A stretch of 64,000 bases of DNA from the NCBI GenBank assembly GCA_009823395.1, contig CM020511.1, positions 16,090,001 through 16,154,000 of the forward strand. The letters run 5' to 3'. The translations under genes were made by a program, and so were the position numbers. Numbering within the stretch: the stretch's first letter is position 1; each line of letters begins with the position of its first letter. Below are positions 38,536 through 50,940 of the stretch, in pieces. The notes under the pieces are model-generated. The model had not been told where the DNA came from. It saw only the letters and a list, made by a program, of their open reading frames with translations, and ran no database searches. Source of the DNA: Thamnaconus septentrionalis. Lineage: Eukaryota; Chordata; Actinopteri; Tetraodontiformes; Monacanthidae.

Positions 38536-39434
38536 CAGGAGCGTATTCATTTCAACTCCAATTTGCCTGCCATCTTGGTAATTAAAGGGCTATTTCACTT
38601 TAAATTGAAGTCTAGCGAGTGTGGTAAACCGATTTGCCAGACAGAACTCATGTTTCTTTCCAATGCCACAGCGTTAACATCAATGAAAAATGTAAAAATC
38701 ATGTTAACACGTGAATGATGCCGCAAAAGCTGTTTGTGGTTTTTTCTCTTTTTCTTTTACGTTGGAGCGCTTGGCCTCACTGAGCTTCCTGAGTATTGTA
38801 TTGTATTCTATCCCTCTGAGAGACTCCAGCAGGGCCATGTGGTTCCATGTGGACTGGAACATGTGATCAGATCCTCGTGGTGAGCGGCAAATGTTTTGGA
38901 TGAACCATCTCCAGATTAGCCAGGAATGACGAGCGCCATTCCCACCCCACCCCCCCTAGCGAGGCATTATTCACCTGATAGATGCCTCACGAGGAACAAA
39001 ACCCTTCAAGTTTAACATTGTGCCGGCTTTGGGCCCCGGGAGGCCGGGAAAACAAAGAGGCATGAGGGAAATAATGCGGCGAGCGGGCAGAGGAGCGGAG
39101 TAGGCAGCTCCGAGAGTGGGGGCGGCGCTTGGTTTTTGATGGAGCCGGGTTACAGAACAGCTCTATAAGGACAGGAGAGAACTGGAAAACACTATAAAAA
39201 CGCCTCTCCTCACATCCTTTGCCTCTGCGGAATCGGACTTTGAGTGGGCTGCCGGAGTATAGGGGGATGCGGGGGGGTGCGTGCGCAGAGATTGATGCAG
39301 GGGACGGAGTGGGAAGCCCGAGCGGTGGCGAGGGAGGAGAGTGCGAGTGAGATGGAGTGGGCAGCTTGTAGGAGTGATGCAGAGTAATCAAGGAAAAAGC
39401 AGGAAATACAGGAAGGAAATAAAAGGGCCAGAAA

Positions 39435-39616
<182 letters not shown>

Positions 39617-40558
39617 CAGAGCATATGAATGAGTTATATTATCGGCGTCGCTTGCCGAGCGAAACGCTCGCTGCTTTATGGGCTCGCCATTAGCTCCATT
39701 TTCTGATTGGCCGTCGGTGCCTCGCATCTCTCATTGTTATTGGCGGCGAGGCGTGTTTGTTGTTTGTCATTGGGCGGGCGGGTAGCGGCGGCAGCCCGGA
39801 TTCACAATCTGATGGCATAATTCTGCCATCGATCAAAGTTTGCGGACGGCGGTAACCACAGCACTCCTCCTCTTCCTCCTCTTCCTCCTCCCCCTCCTCC
39901 TCCTCCTCTGAGGAGAGACGGGTGGAATATCACAAATCAAATGCTGTAACCTTTTAGTACGTCTGAGTCTGCACATGCTCACTGAAAGCCAATGAGCCCC
40001 CTTTACCCCCCCGCAGCTCGGGCCCCTCTTCGTTTGTCTCCTCCTTTTCCCCGGCTCTCATTTGCTTTCAATCACGCTCCTCCGCTTCCAGCCCCTGGAA
40101 GGCGAGCTCCACTCGCCTCCTCCGAGTCGGTTGTCTTTATTGATCTCAACGGGAAGAGACGAGGAATCGCGACGGCCGCTGAGCGAAGACTGCCGCGGCC
40201 GCCCGCCGGCCCTCGTAGCGTTCGCCCTCGGACGAAAATGGGAATGCATATGCATGAGTGCATCCCCGTGTCGCGGCTCTAAATTAGAAATAAAACCATC
40301 AGCTTAGAAGTGTCGGAGAACAGACTCTGGGGTTCCTGGGGAACAAATGGGCGCCATTTCTCTTTCAGCATCCTCCATGTAGCCATGCAGGGCAGCTGAG
40401 TCACTTAGAATTCATCTTGTTGCCATCTTGTTGCCATCCAAGAGACAGAGCTTTTAATTGGTCTTTGAATTTACAAAGAGAAAGCATGATTGATCGCAAT
40501 TAATGGAAAAATAGGGTGGGAGTATGAGAAACAAGAAGACCAGGATGAAGAAGCTACA

Positions 40559-40641
40559 GCTAGTTGTACACAGTATGTCTGTGTACAACTAGCGACACAG
40601 ACATACTGCTAATAACTTTCACTGTTGCTAAAGTTATTAGC
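40559..40641. repeat. Compound palindrome with alternative pairings
   Basis: Hairpin A: gctagttgtacaca (40559-40572) with tgtgtacaactagc (40580-40593). Hairpin B, which overlaps A: cagtatgtctgtg (40571-40583) with cacagacatactg (40596-40608). Hairpin C: gctaataacttt (40608-40619) with aaagttattagc (40630-40641). All three are perfect. A nearby catgtacagctag (40641-40653) is a near-complement of the outermost left arm. Confidence 0.85.
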
Positions 40642-42183
40642 ATGTACAGCTAGACATGCTCATTGCGCGTTCAGTACTTGCATGAATATTAGTTTAGTTG
40701 GACAAACTGGAGTTACGGTAGGAGCTGGTGGAATTGCACTAAGTGAAGGTGATAAGTCATTCCACCATTCCAATCTGCTTATGATATCATTTTAAAATGT
40801 CTGATTATTTTGATTTGATTTTACTCATAATTGTCCGCAATGCAAAATTGCACGATGCTGGCAGTTCCTGAACTCTTCTCAGGTTCAAATTTCCGTTGAC
40901 TGCAGATGCAAAAAGAAAGAAAGATAGTTTCATTTGCGCCTCATCGACTCTGTCGAACAGCAAGCAACGTGTTTCTCTGTTGATTTGCATCCAGATTTTA
41001 ATCTGGGCCGTTTGATTGCAGAAAATTGGTGAGGGCTGGGACGATCTCTGTGACTGACTCATTTTTCACGAGCAGAAAGGACATTAGCAGCCGTGATCCA
41101 GCGGGTGAATCAAAATTCCTGGCTCGTACTCTGAATATTAAATATGGGGGGGTTCTTGAGTCTTTGCCCCTATATGATAATAAATCGAAAGCAGTAGCTG
41201 CTTTTTTTTCCTTTTTGGCTTCTGTGTCGGTGATGAGGTCATTTTTAATTGGCCGGCTAGTCCGAGGTATAGTTCCCCAGTCTTCCTGCCTTCAAGTACA
41301 GGAAGAAATCGGAGAGAACAGTGCTGCTGGGAGCCCAAATGGAAGGCGGACGGGCGGGTGAGCGGGAAGACGGGTGCACTGTGGGCGCTCACGTGACGGC
41401 GCACTAATAAGGGTCGGCCTCCAGAGGACACTAGACCTGCTTAATTTGGGCTGCAAGGGGTGTAAGAACCCTTGTTAGAGCCTAATGGCTTTGTGAGAGG
41501 GCGGGATGTGGTTTTGCGCAGGTGAGATGATGAATGTGAGAGCGTGTGCGCGTCCTTGGCGGAGGATTGGATGGTAATTAGGGCCGCTGTTTTCTCACGG
41601 GCGTTGCGCCGATGAGTCGATTTAACCTCTTTGGCGATGTGGGTGTTCAGATGTGTCGGTGGAGGGATCTACATGTCTGTGTGTGTGCGTGTGTGTGTGT
41701 GTGTGTGTGACACTACACTAATAGTCCATGCCAATGCTAAGAGTTTATGCTCTTTTTTTTTTTGCTGACTCAGGATGCTTCTCTCCTCCTGAAAGTAAAC
41801 AACCTTGGCCCCGGCAAGCTGTCAGCCGGCCCCTCCTGCGCCCCTCCTGCGCCAACATCTGAAGATCCCTCTCTCGCGCTCTTTCGTCAGAACGCCGCCG
41901 CAAAAAAACAAACACATCACCAAAAGGCGGTTTGCTTACCTTGAAAAACAAAAATACAACACAAACAAAGCCAAAAAAAGCAGCACCTCTGATGTGAAAC
42001 TGGTGCGATCTGCACTCACCTTCATTTCCTGCCAGTGTTTTTAAATCAATGATCTTACGTGTTGCTGCGCGTCGTTTCTGGACATGTGCAGTCGGAAGCG
42101 AGATCGGCTCCGGTTTCGTCCAACAAAGCATTGTCGCGGCCGCTGGAAAATTGTGGCACCTCAAATAGCAAGCCTCAATTCTT

Positions 42184-42332
42184 AGCAGTAGCTGCTTTTC
42201 CATTACAGTTTTTCTTTCTCGCAAAATTAAAGCAATATTTCTAAAATTTACAATTAGAAATTACAATTGGGATTTGCAGATGTTTCCATTGAATGGTGTG
42301 AAGCACATAAGCCGTAATTCTTGTAAAATCTT
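42184..42332 (-). mobile_element. Fragment of the same Harbinger-like repeat
   Basis: On the minus strand it reads gattttacaagaattacggc, then a cttcacaccattcaatggaa block, and ends at gtaatggaaaagcagctact. This parallels the right half of 6674-7120 (ttacgagaattacagct, cgcaccattcaatggaaac). Only about 150 bp is present. Confidence 0.55.
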
Positions 42333-43689
42333 TTTTTTGTCATTTAATTCACTTAACTAAGAATTTACAGTGTTCTTAGTTTTCCTCTCACTTTTTTGCT
42401 CTTCATCCTCTTCATCCCTCCAACCCCCACCACCCTGGAAGGTTAATCCCTTCTGTTTTTAAATTGAGATAACCATGGCAACAGGCCACGGCTTTTCAAG
42501 CTTTGGTCCTGTGGTACAACGGCATTGATCAGGATGAAACAGTGTCAGGTGTAAGCAAAAAAAATACATAAACCAAATGCATAGATTTGCCCGCGAGCTT
42601 CAGGGGAGCCGAGGGATCCACTAAAGCCGGACTCTGCCACCCGGTCGCTAAAATCACGCAGAGGCTAGAATCAACCAAGTGTAGGAGCAGCCGCTCCGGC
42701 TTTCAATCGATGGGTTGTTAAAATCTAACAAATCCCTATATGGTATCGCACTCAGAGCGATCCAAGATACGGGCAGGGAGGAGATGAACAGCGTTGTGAA
42801 GGGTGTGTAGAGCTCTAATAGCCGTCTGAGATGGCTGAGTGAGAAACCGGGGGGGGGGGCTTTCCGCCTTTACGCTTCCGGCTCTCCCAACTTTTCTCCG
42901 ATTCAGCTGCTGAGTGAGACATCTGTCCGCGGTAGAAGGTGTTGATGCGCTCCCCGTTGCGAATCAGCACATCTGCTGGCGGTTAGAAAAAACAAACAAA
43001 AAAACAAAACAAATCCAAGCGATCACTTAACAAACTAAATACAAAGTAAATACATGTATTTTTTAAAAGGAAAAGAAAAGAAATACCACTGTCCGTTTTG
43101 CTACTTCTGGTTTCCTTTCATTCACACATAAGTGACCTCGGTGGCCGGGCTGCAGCGTGACCGACGCGCTGTGAAAAGTGGACCGGATGAAAAAGCTCTT
43201 TTACCCAAGCGTTAACCGCCATCCCTTCCTTGAGGACATCATTGGCCAAGGCCACAGCAGTGGCTGTTGGTGGACACGGACCACTTCACTTCCATAATAC
43301 CATCATTCCATAATACAGCAAGGCTGGCTGCAGTGCAATTTTTGCAGTGGTGCCACATTGGATGATGTGAAAGTGGCGAATCTCACTCCAGCTCTTGGAG
43401 TTCAAACCTTCTCAATAACACGCAGTTTTCTTTTTTGGCTATGTTACCTCGTTTTTAAACGCACACATGGTGTTGCAGCGGCGTTGGGCCGCTACGTCAA
43501 ACCTCAAGTCCTGCACATCCATATTGACAAGTTCCAAATGAAAGCATTTTCAGTTTTTGGTACTCCATCAGCGTCATTGCTTCCCTGTAGTCGTCTCCAA
43601 CTGGGAGGGAACTGCCATGAGCCGCCCTTAAAAATCTCAGATGAGTAGCACAACTGGGATTAGTTGTTGTTATAGAAGTTTGTTTGGAT

Positions 43690-44280
43690 GATGCAGTACC
43701 GGTGGTTTTTAATCAAAACATTTTAATGTTCAATAAAGAACAAGTAGGAAAAAAACTTTCTTGGAGCAAGATATGGTTTCGCTTTAAAACCATAATTTCT
43801 CACCACACATTCATTTGCTCCTTATCAGATGAGTGCAACATGTGCCACGCCCACAACTTTATGGCCATTTTTACTTGAGAATGGACCAAATTGGACAAAT
43901 GGAGGCCTATTTACTGATTCTTAGTTAGTAGCTTTTTAGACCAACAAAAAGACAGACAGAATGCAGGCCACCTTTTCCAAGCCAGGTGTTCCGTCCATCT
44001 TTATTTGCTGTTAAAAGGCATGCAGCATTCATGCAGCTCCAGAGGAGAGACTGTTCCATCCCTCTGGTGGAATTCCAAACTCAATAAGGGTTATATTATA
44101 AAATGCTGCCCCTGGACACGAGGGCGAGCAGCAAATTGGCCAACCAATAGAATGCAGGTTTTCCTCGTTGGCCTCCTGATTGAAACCGGAAATGAATCTG
44201 TCCATCTTTATATACAGTCAATGGTTATGACCAGACCTCTTTCATTCTCCGTGATAACAGGCAAGTACAGTGACATGTAA
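43690..44280 (+). repeat. Dispersed repeat copy A (tatacagtc-type)
   Basis: It shares ordered blocks with 50590-50940: gccacgcccacaacttt, a ggacaaatggaggcctattt region, agaccaacaaaaag, aatagaatgcaggtttt, then ccatctttatatacagtcaa. The last phrase is familiar from teleost repeats. There is no credible ORF. Boundaries are uncertain. Confidence 0.55.
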
Positions 44281-45779
44281 AAAGTGCATTCCTTTGAACT
44301 GATGTGATTCGCACATCTGAGCTGGTGTTTTAGGTTTTAATCACTGCAATGCCGAGAGCAAAAACTTTCTTTTTTTTTAATCTGCACTTTTCCTTTTATT
44401 TATTTTCTTCCTGGGTATGCTTCTTCACTTAATTTCCTGATTATTTGTCTGAAGACAAGCCATGTGCCATTAGCCGGGCCAAAAGAAAAGAAACAAAAAT
44501 GCTGGAGGAGGGGAAAAAAGAAAAACACCCACTCTGTATTCAATAAGTTCTTTAAAACTTTCTTTATTAATTCTGTGCTTCCTCAAAGATAATCCGCCAG
44601 GTCTCCTGGTTTATTGCTTTTTTTTGTCTAATGAAAAACTGGTACGGACGGGCAATCAAGGACAGAAACCGAGAGTGGGGAGGAAGAAAGGCGAGTCCAC
44701 TGCGAGTCATTTTAGGACGAAAGCTCAAGTCGAGTGCACTTGCAGTGCAGGTTGCACCGAGTGCATCAGGAATCACAAGTTTCAAACCCCGCTGCTCTTC
44801 ACTGGGTGACATCTTCCGGTCATCCCTTGCCCATGTTTTCTTTCAAATAGGTGATCTTTACCAGTCAGGAAAAAACGTTTTTAAAAGTGTTTATTTTAAG
44901 GTAAAGAACAGAAAAAGCCTTAAAAGCAGGTGATCCGAACTTAGAACTATTTCATTAAAAAAAACAGTGTACATTAACAGTGGGAACTCAAATAAAAACC
45001 ACCCTATAATTAAACTGCAGAACATACTGTGTAAGTAGCGTGTGCTTTGATTTCAATGCGCTCTGAGAGAAAAGATTTTCTTTTTACATTACAGTCTAAT
45101 AATATCCATGCATGCAATAGACAAAAGTCGAAAATGTCTTCGATCTTCTGTTTTCTTCTCCCTGTTAACGGTCAAACACATTAATTATAATGCTACAAAT
45201 TGGGGATCACCAGAGTGCACATGCATATGTACGTGTACGCCTTTTTTTTATTATTGTGCTCCCTATGAAAGATAATCACACGGTGTTTAATACACTGGTG
45301 GACATGTGATCTCGCTGTGTGGGCGCAGTTATAAAGGAGAGACTACAAATGAGTTCACCTCCGAGTTTGCCCTCTTTTAAAGTTTGTCCCTAATTGACTC
45401 GGCATGTCGCTGCCTCCAGACTCTGTATTTCTCTTTAACTACCTCCGTTATGGCTCTGCGTGTATTTATCACCGCAACTCCCCTTCTCGCCGCCGAGCTT
45501 TATCTCGTCGCTTGGCATGTTTATGGGCTTGTTTAATCATAGTAGCCTTTTACATCTCCTTTTAGAACACTCGTGATTACGCCGCAGACGGCCAGTGTTG
45601 TTTCTGCGCCCCTCGTCCCCTCCTCCTCGTTTCTGACTTGGGCTGAAGAATTTTTAAACGGTCTGGGCCCTGAGGATAAATTTCCAACAGTCGGTCTGGA
45701 TGTGTGTTCATGTGGTCGGCTTGCGAGGCTCGGAGACGGCGGATAAACACGGTTGCAGAGAGCCAGACGTTGCTTTTCA

Positions 45780-45805
45780 TTTATTTATTTATTTATTTAT
45801 TTATT
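45780..45805. repeat. (TTTA)n repeat
   Basis: It has about six ATTT units in a row. Confidence 0.9.
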
Positions 45806-46985
45806 GCTGCACGTGGCCAAAACCGTTGAGTCCAAACCTCACAGGCCTTTGGCTTGTTCAACTTCAGAATTCTCTTTTTTTCATTTTCCCATTGCCTTTT
45901 GTTCCCAGCTTCCCCTTCTAATCTTTGTTCCTGCTCATCCTCCTCCTCCTCCTCCCCTTTCATTGTCTTTATTAGCGCAATTCGCCGTGGCACCTCTGTT
46001 TATGTCTGCGTGTTCCTTTTTATGTACGCCTTTAAGAGCCGGCGTCATTAAGGGAGCCCCTGTGAACTGCCGGGAGGCCCCGGTGCGGCTGCTGCTCCGC
46101 ATCAAATGTAGACTGAGGCTCAGACGCGTACGGCGCGCATCCTCGACTCCGTTCAGAGCCTCGGCGAGCGCGCGCGCCTTCGCAGACGACTCCACCTCCT
46201 TGGTTTCAGACTCCATTAATCATTTAGAGTGAGGATTTCCCTAAAGCCTGCTCCCCTCCTCAGGCAGACACTACGACATCGGGCTGACACGGCCTCGGAT
46301 GGCACCCAGACACAGTCATCAGACGTCGCTCAGAAGCCACTCGGGGCTACCTGGCGATGTCTCTCCTCTGTCTCAATAGGCACAAATCTGCAGAATAGAC
46401 GGTGCTTGTAATTATCCCATCCGTGTTGTTGGTATTCCGGACAGCACCACAAAACAACTCCGCCTAACTTAACTGAGGTCCTGGTTCTTTATCGTTCATA
46501 TTGATTTGTCGAGACTTTGCGGCAGATGGCGCGCTGCTCTGCCACTTAAAAAAAAAAAAAAATCTCTTAATAAGTCTGAGTTTTCCATACAAGGTTACTT
46601 TAATTTTTTCTAAGTCTCTCAGCCAGTGTCTGGGATTTCGTTCGGCGGCCCTTTTACTGCATGTTAGGCAAATGAGAGCGAGAGAGACAGAGAATTAATT
46701 CGGAAGTAAACAGAGTGAGTAAAAAGTGAAAGACCTATAAAGCAGAGCCCTAAAATGTTTTGTCTGAGTTTAGCAAAAGGCTTTTAACCAGCCAGAGAGT
46801 TTCTGTGGATTTCTTGACTTGCCTTTAATGTTTTTTGATGACCTGTAGCAAGGCTGCTTTTAATTGGCTTAACTTTCAAAAACAAATAACCTTTTGTTTT
46901 GCATTTCATACACATCTTGAATGGCAGGTGCCCTATTGGATATTAATCTTTAATGGACATGTTTTTTTTGTTTTTTTCTTGTTTC

Positions 46986-47004
46986 TGTGTGTGTGTGTGT
47001 GTGT

Positions 47005-47093
<89 letters not shown>
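46986..47093. repeat. (TG)n microsatellite, 108 bp
   Basis: It has about 54 TG units with one GA interruption at 47009-47010. This is the longest TG/CA tract in the window. Confidence 0.98.
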
Positions 47094-47094
<1 letters not shown>

Positions 47095-49219
47095 TTATGG
47101 CATGCTTGTCTTCTAGATCATCTGTCTGCATTCCAGGTAATTAGGCTGTCCAACAGCTGAGGCTCATTAGCCTTGATTATAGCATTCAGTCCGACAGAAG
47201 AGGGGAAAAAAAAAACGCACATCGAGGAGAAATCTGTCTGCATTTTGCCCAGGCACGTAAAGAACGTTTCCAATGCATCGCGTCTCTTACCATGGGTGTG
47301 GCGCGGAAGCCTTGTCCTCGGCTTTCACCGTACGTTATCACAACCCCATCAACTCCCCGCCGCCATGTGTTTTGTATTTCTTTTTTTTCCGCGCGGGGCC
47401 TAATTGGATTTCCTCCGTGTTGGTCCAGACATCCCAAAATGAAAATGAATCACAGGTCCGAGTCTGGTGGATCCAAACGAGATAAATTGACGTTGGATTC
47501 TAGTCGCAGCGCCGCCGTTTCAGCTGGAACCCGCGGCTGAGTGTCAATCAGGGCCGCGGGAAGTGACACTCTGCCGCGAGGAATCGGCCCGTGTTTGCCT
47601 TCCCCATCAGGCGGATAAACAGCAATCCCGACAGCAGGAAACGGCAAGGTATTTCAGGCCAACGTGATGCAGAGGCCTCGGAATGGTCCCAAAAATTCTG
47701 TTTTTCTATTAAATCAAGAAAAGCTGATTACCGAGACGCAGCTATTAGCATTCTTCTGGGAAATGTTTACCGAATCCGCCCCTGATGTCCACCTTCGTCC
47801 TCCCTCCTGCCTTCCTCCCTCCATCCCTCCCTGCCGCTCTCGCTCCTCCGTCTCCGTCCGACCCCTCCTGATGGTTTTAGTGTCTCAGGATTGGGTGATT
47901 GATTCCGGTACTGGATGGCTGGCAGACATGGAGCCTGCAACGCTGCTGCACAGCTCTGACTCTCACTCTGATGAATTACTGGCCTTTTAATACACACAGC
48001 ATAGTGACAGCATGTCGGGGTTGCGCAATAAAAAAAAAAAGAGAGGGATGGGATGAGATAAAATAAAAAGGAAGCCAGGTTAAAATATTTGAGTCAGGGA
48101 GCAAGGGAATCAGAGAGAGAGAGAGAGAGAGAGTGATGGAAAGCAGGAGAAGAGTGGGAGCAGGCAGGCAAATAAATGGGTGAATTGTGGAATAACTGAA
48201 TGTGTGGCTGGGAAATGAGAGAGCGGCCTGCGTGCGTGTGTGCATCTGTGTGTGTGTGTGTGTTTGTGCATGCGTGTAGGCACCATTAACTGGAAAAGGC
48301 CCCTTATTGCTTTAAATGAGTCATGCAGAGGGTGAAGACGCCGGTCGGGAGGAAGAAAAACGTTCTGCCCGTCACGAAATTGAATTAAACACTGAAACAT
48401 AGTCCGTCTCTCACTTAGTCAAGTGTGAATGGTTCCTTTGCCACTTCACAGCCACTAGAGAGCCGGCGAGTGGATAACGGCTTTCTGCCGCCCAAGAGTT
48501 TCCCCGTTTTTAATGGAATGCCGTCGCTTGAAATGCCACTAACCCTTGGCTTTAATGATGCTTGAGCACCAGCCCAGTCCCATAAAGGAGAGCGACGCTA
48601 AATCACATCCGCTGTCAATCAGTCCTGAGGTTGAGGAACCGGTGTCGGAAGTACAGGTGAATAAATTGATTTTTACCAATTTTCTTGTTCTGCTAAATCA
48701 GTGGAGTCAAATTATAGCTTTTTGCACTTGCGCAGGTTGAGCTACCTTTCGGGAATATTAACCCACTGGTGAATGATTGATTATTAGCTTTGATATTAAC
48801 AGTTCTTGAAAACAATTTTACCAGTAGTTCACACTGGTATGTCAGTCTGACACAGCTCACCATGCTGGTGAGTTGCAGGTGTTCACCCACCTCATGGGAT
48901 TTTGCCTCCTTGTAGATGTATAAAATGTGATGGTTGAGGGAAATATGATAATTGAGTAAAACAAAGTTTCATAATGCTACCAATACTGGTCCACCTCTAA
49001 AATACACACAATACAATGCATTAAAATAGTTTTTCATTTATTTGAATTCTTAATATTAATGTAATATGTTGAGTTAACCTTCTCAATGGATCTTAAGAAC
49101 GCATAAAATGAAGATCTCTTTCACAGGGGGACCAGGCTAAGAAGTAGTGGCACATGTCACGATGCAAATTACAAATTACAATCAATAAAAAAAAAACATT
49201 GCCAGATCCATAAAAAGTG

Positions 49220-49730
49220 TGTGTCTGATCTGCCCCATCGTGGATGAGCCGCCGACCTCTTCAAACCCTCTTAATTTGGCTAATGTTATTCATGTTTAAA
49301 TATCTCCATCCGTCAGGGCGCTTTGCACAACCCAGCCAGGCGTGGCGGAGTCGCCCTTATCGGCCAAATAAAGTGATCTGAGCAGCAGAGGCTGCGGAGA
49401 GACCTTGGACACGTGTTTCTATCATCCACGACTAACAGCCAGCCAAGGATAAACACTGGTGCATTAGAGGCTGCCGAGCACCATCGAGTAATCTAAACTG
49501 ACCGGAGACTAAATGATGAGATAATCAGTATCCGCTCTTGATTTCGCTCCGCCCCGAGTCACGGCGAGGAAGGAGGAAAAGTGTATATCTCAATGGCTAA
49601 TGAAACCCCGAGGATGCCAGGGTTTAGGCTTCATAAAGTATTTATAGCATGTTCATTAAGTATTGATTAAGCCGTTAGAGAGTGTTTAGACACGCGGGCG
49701 ATCATTATGAAAGATTAGAACTTGGCTGCA
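49220..49730. other. Candidate conserved non-coding element
   Basis: This is repeat-free, balanced-composition sequence with many TAAT/ATTA cores (cttaatttggctaatg, aatggctaatga, cattaagtattgattaag), bordered by low-complexity DNA. There is no ORF of note. Enhancer use is inference. Confidence 0.3.
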
Positions 49731-50589
49731 GGAAGAAAAACTACTAAGGACGGCAGGAGGATGGGGAGAGGGCAGTTAGAGAGAGAGGAGGATGGATGGA
49801 TGGAGTGAAGGGAAGGAAAGAAACGTAGAAGTAAGAGGCAGAGACAAGATGTAAGAGGGGGAGAGAGGAAATTTTATTCCTACTTCCTTAATATTAATTT
49901 GACATTCATGCATGATTTTGGACAGAAAAGGCCCCCGTTGCAGGATGTGAGATTTTAATCAGGGTGAAGAGGAGCGGAGAGGGGTGAAAAGAAAGGGAGG
50001 AGGAGGTGAGGCGGGCGGAAAGGAGGAAGTTCACCTCCAGAGAGGAGGCGGGCTGAATGGGGGCAAAGGAACAGGGAGAATAGGTGGATTAAAGAAGGAA
50101 ATGAGGAGGATTACTCATGAGACAGAACTGATCGGAGGGAGGAAGGGGGCGACACAAGTCCCATCCATCCACTCTCCATAGCCGCTCCTTCCTGCCCAGG
50201 GTTTTGGATTTTTTTTTGCTGTCTTTTTGTATGCTGGGAGATTCTTCAGCTCTGATGTTGAATGTTACTATTTGTGATGCGAGGGGGTTCACATAGTAAA
50301 GTGACTTCAAGCCCCATCTCGTCTCAGATCCATCCAGCGGAATAAAGGAATAGTTCAACAAAAAAATTGCCAGTTTGCTCGTAGCCTTAGCCCAGTGCCA
50401 TGGTCTCGTCTGATCTGGTCCGTACTGCATGAGTTGGCCAGGAGACATGGTAGGCTGACTTATTAGAAAACGGCCACTGGTCGTGAGAATGTGACACACT
50501 TCCATATTTGGATGTGTGGGTGGCACCACTGGTGAACAATGATTGGAGTATGAATGCAACATTTGCCCCAACACAGGCCAGTGCTCTTG

Positions 50590-50940
50590 TAAGCAAACAA
50601 CTCTAAAATGTGGCCATGCCCACTACTTCACTTGAAACTTAACCAAAATGGACATTAAGGCCTATTTCATGATTTTTTTCTTACCAACAAAAAAATTGAA
50701 CCTGCTTGTCAAGGTTTGAATTCAGGGCTTCTTACCGTCTTGATTGTCAGTCATTGTTCGTCTTTTTGCAACCATTTCTGCCGGTCCGTGCTGGCCAGAT
50801 GATAGAATGCAGGTTTTTGGCCTCCTTTTTAAAACTTGATTCTCCATCCATCTTAATATACAGTCTAAGGTTCATGCAGCATCCACACAGCTTCATTAGG
50901 GAAACTGAAATCAAAATTATGCTTACATTGGTATAAATTT
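50590..50940 (+). repeat. Dispersed repeat copy B (tatacagtc-type)
   Basis: It has the same block order as copy A: ggccatgcccactacttc, ggacattaaggcctatttc, taccaacaaaaaa, gatagaatgcaggtttttgg, catcttaatatacagtctaa. It differs from A by many substitutions and indels. Confidence 0.55.

Noticed and set aside
50089..50574. Antisense frame of 161 codons
   Set aside because: No domain and no splicing context; partly adjacent to a dispersed repeat.
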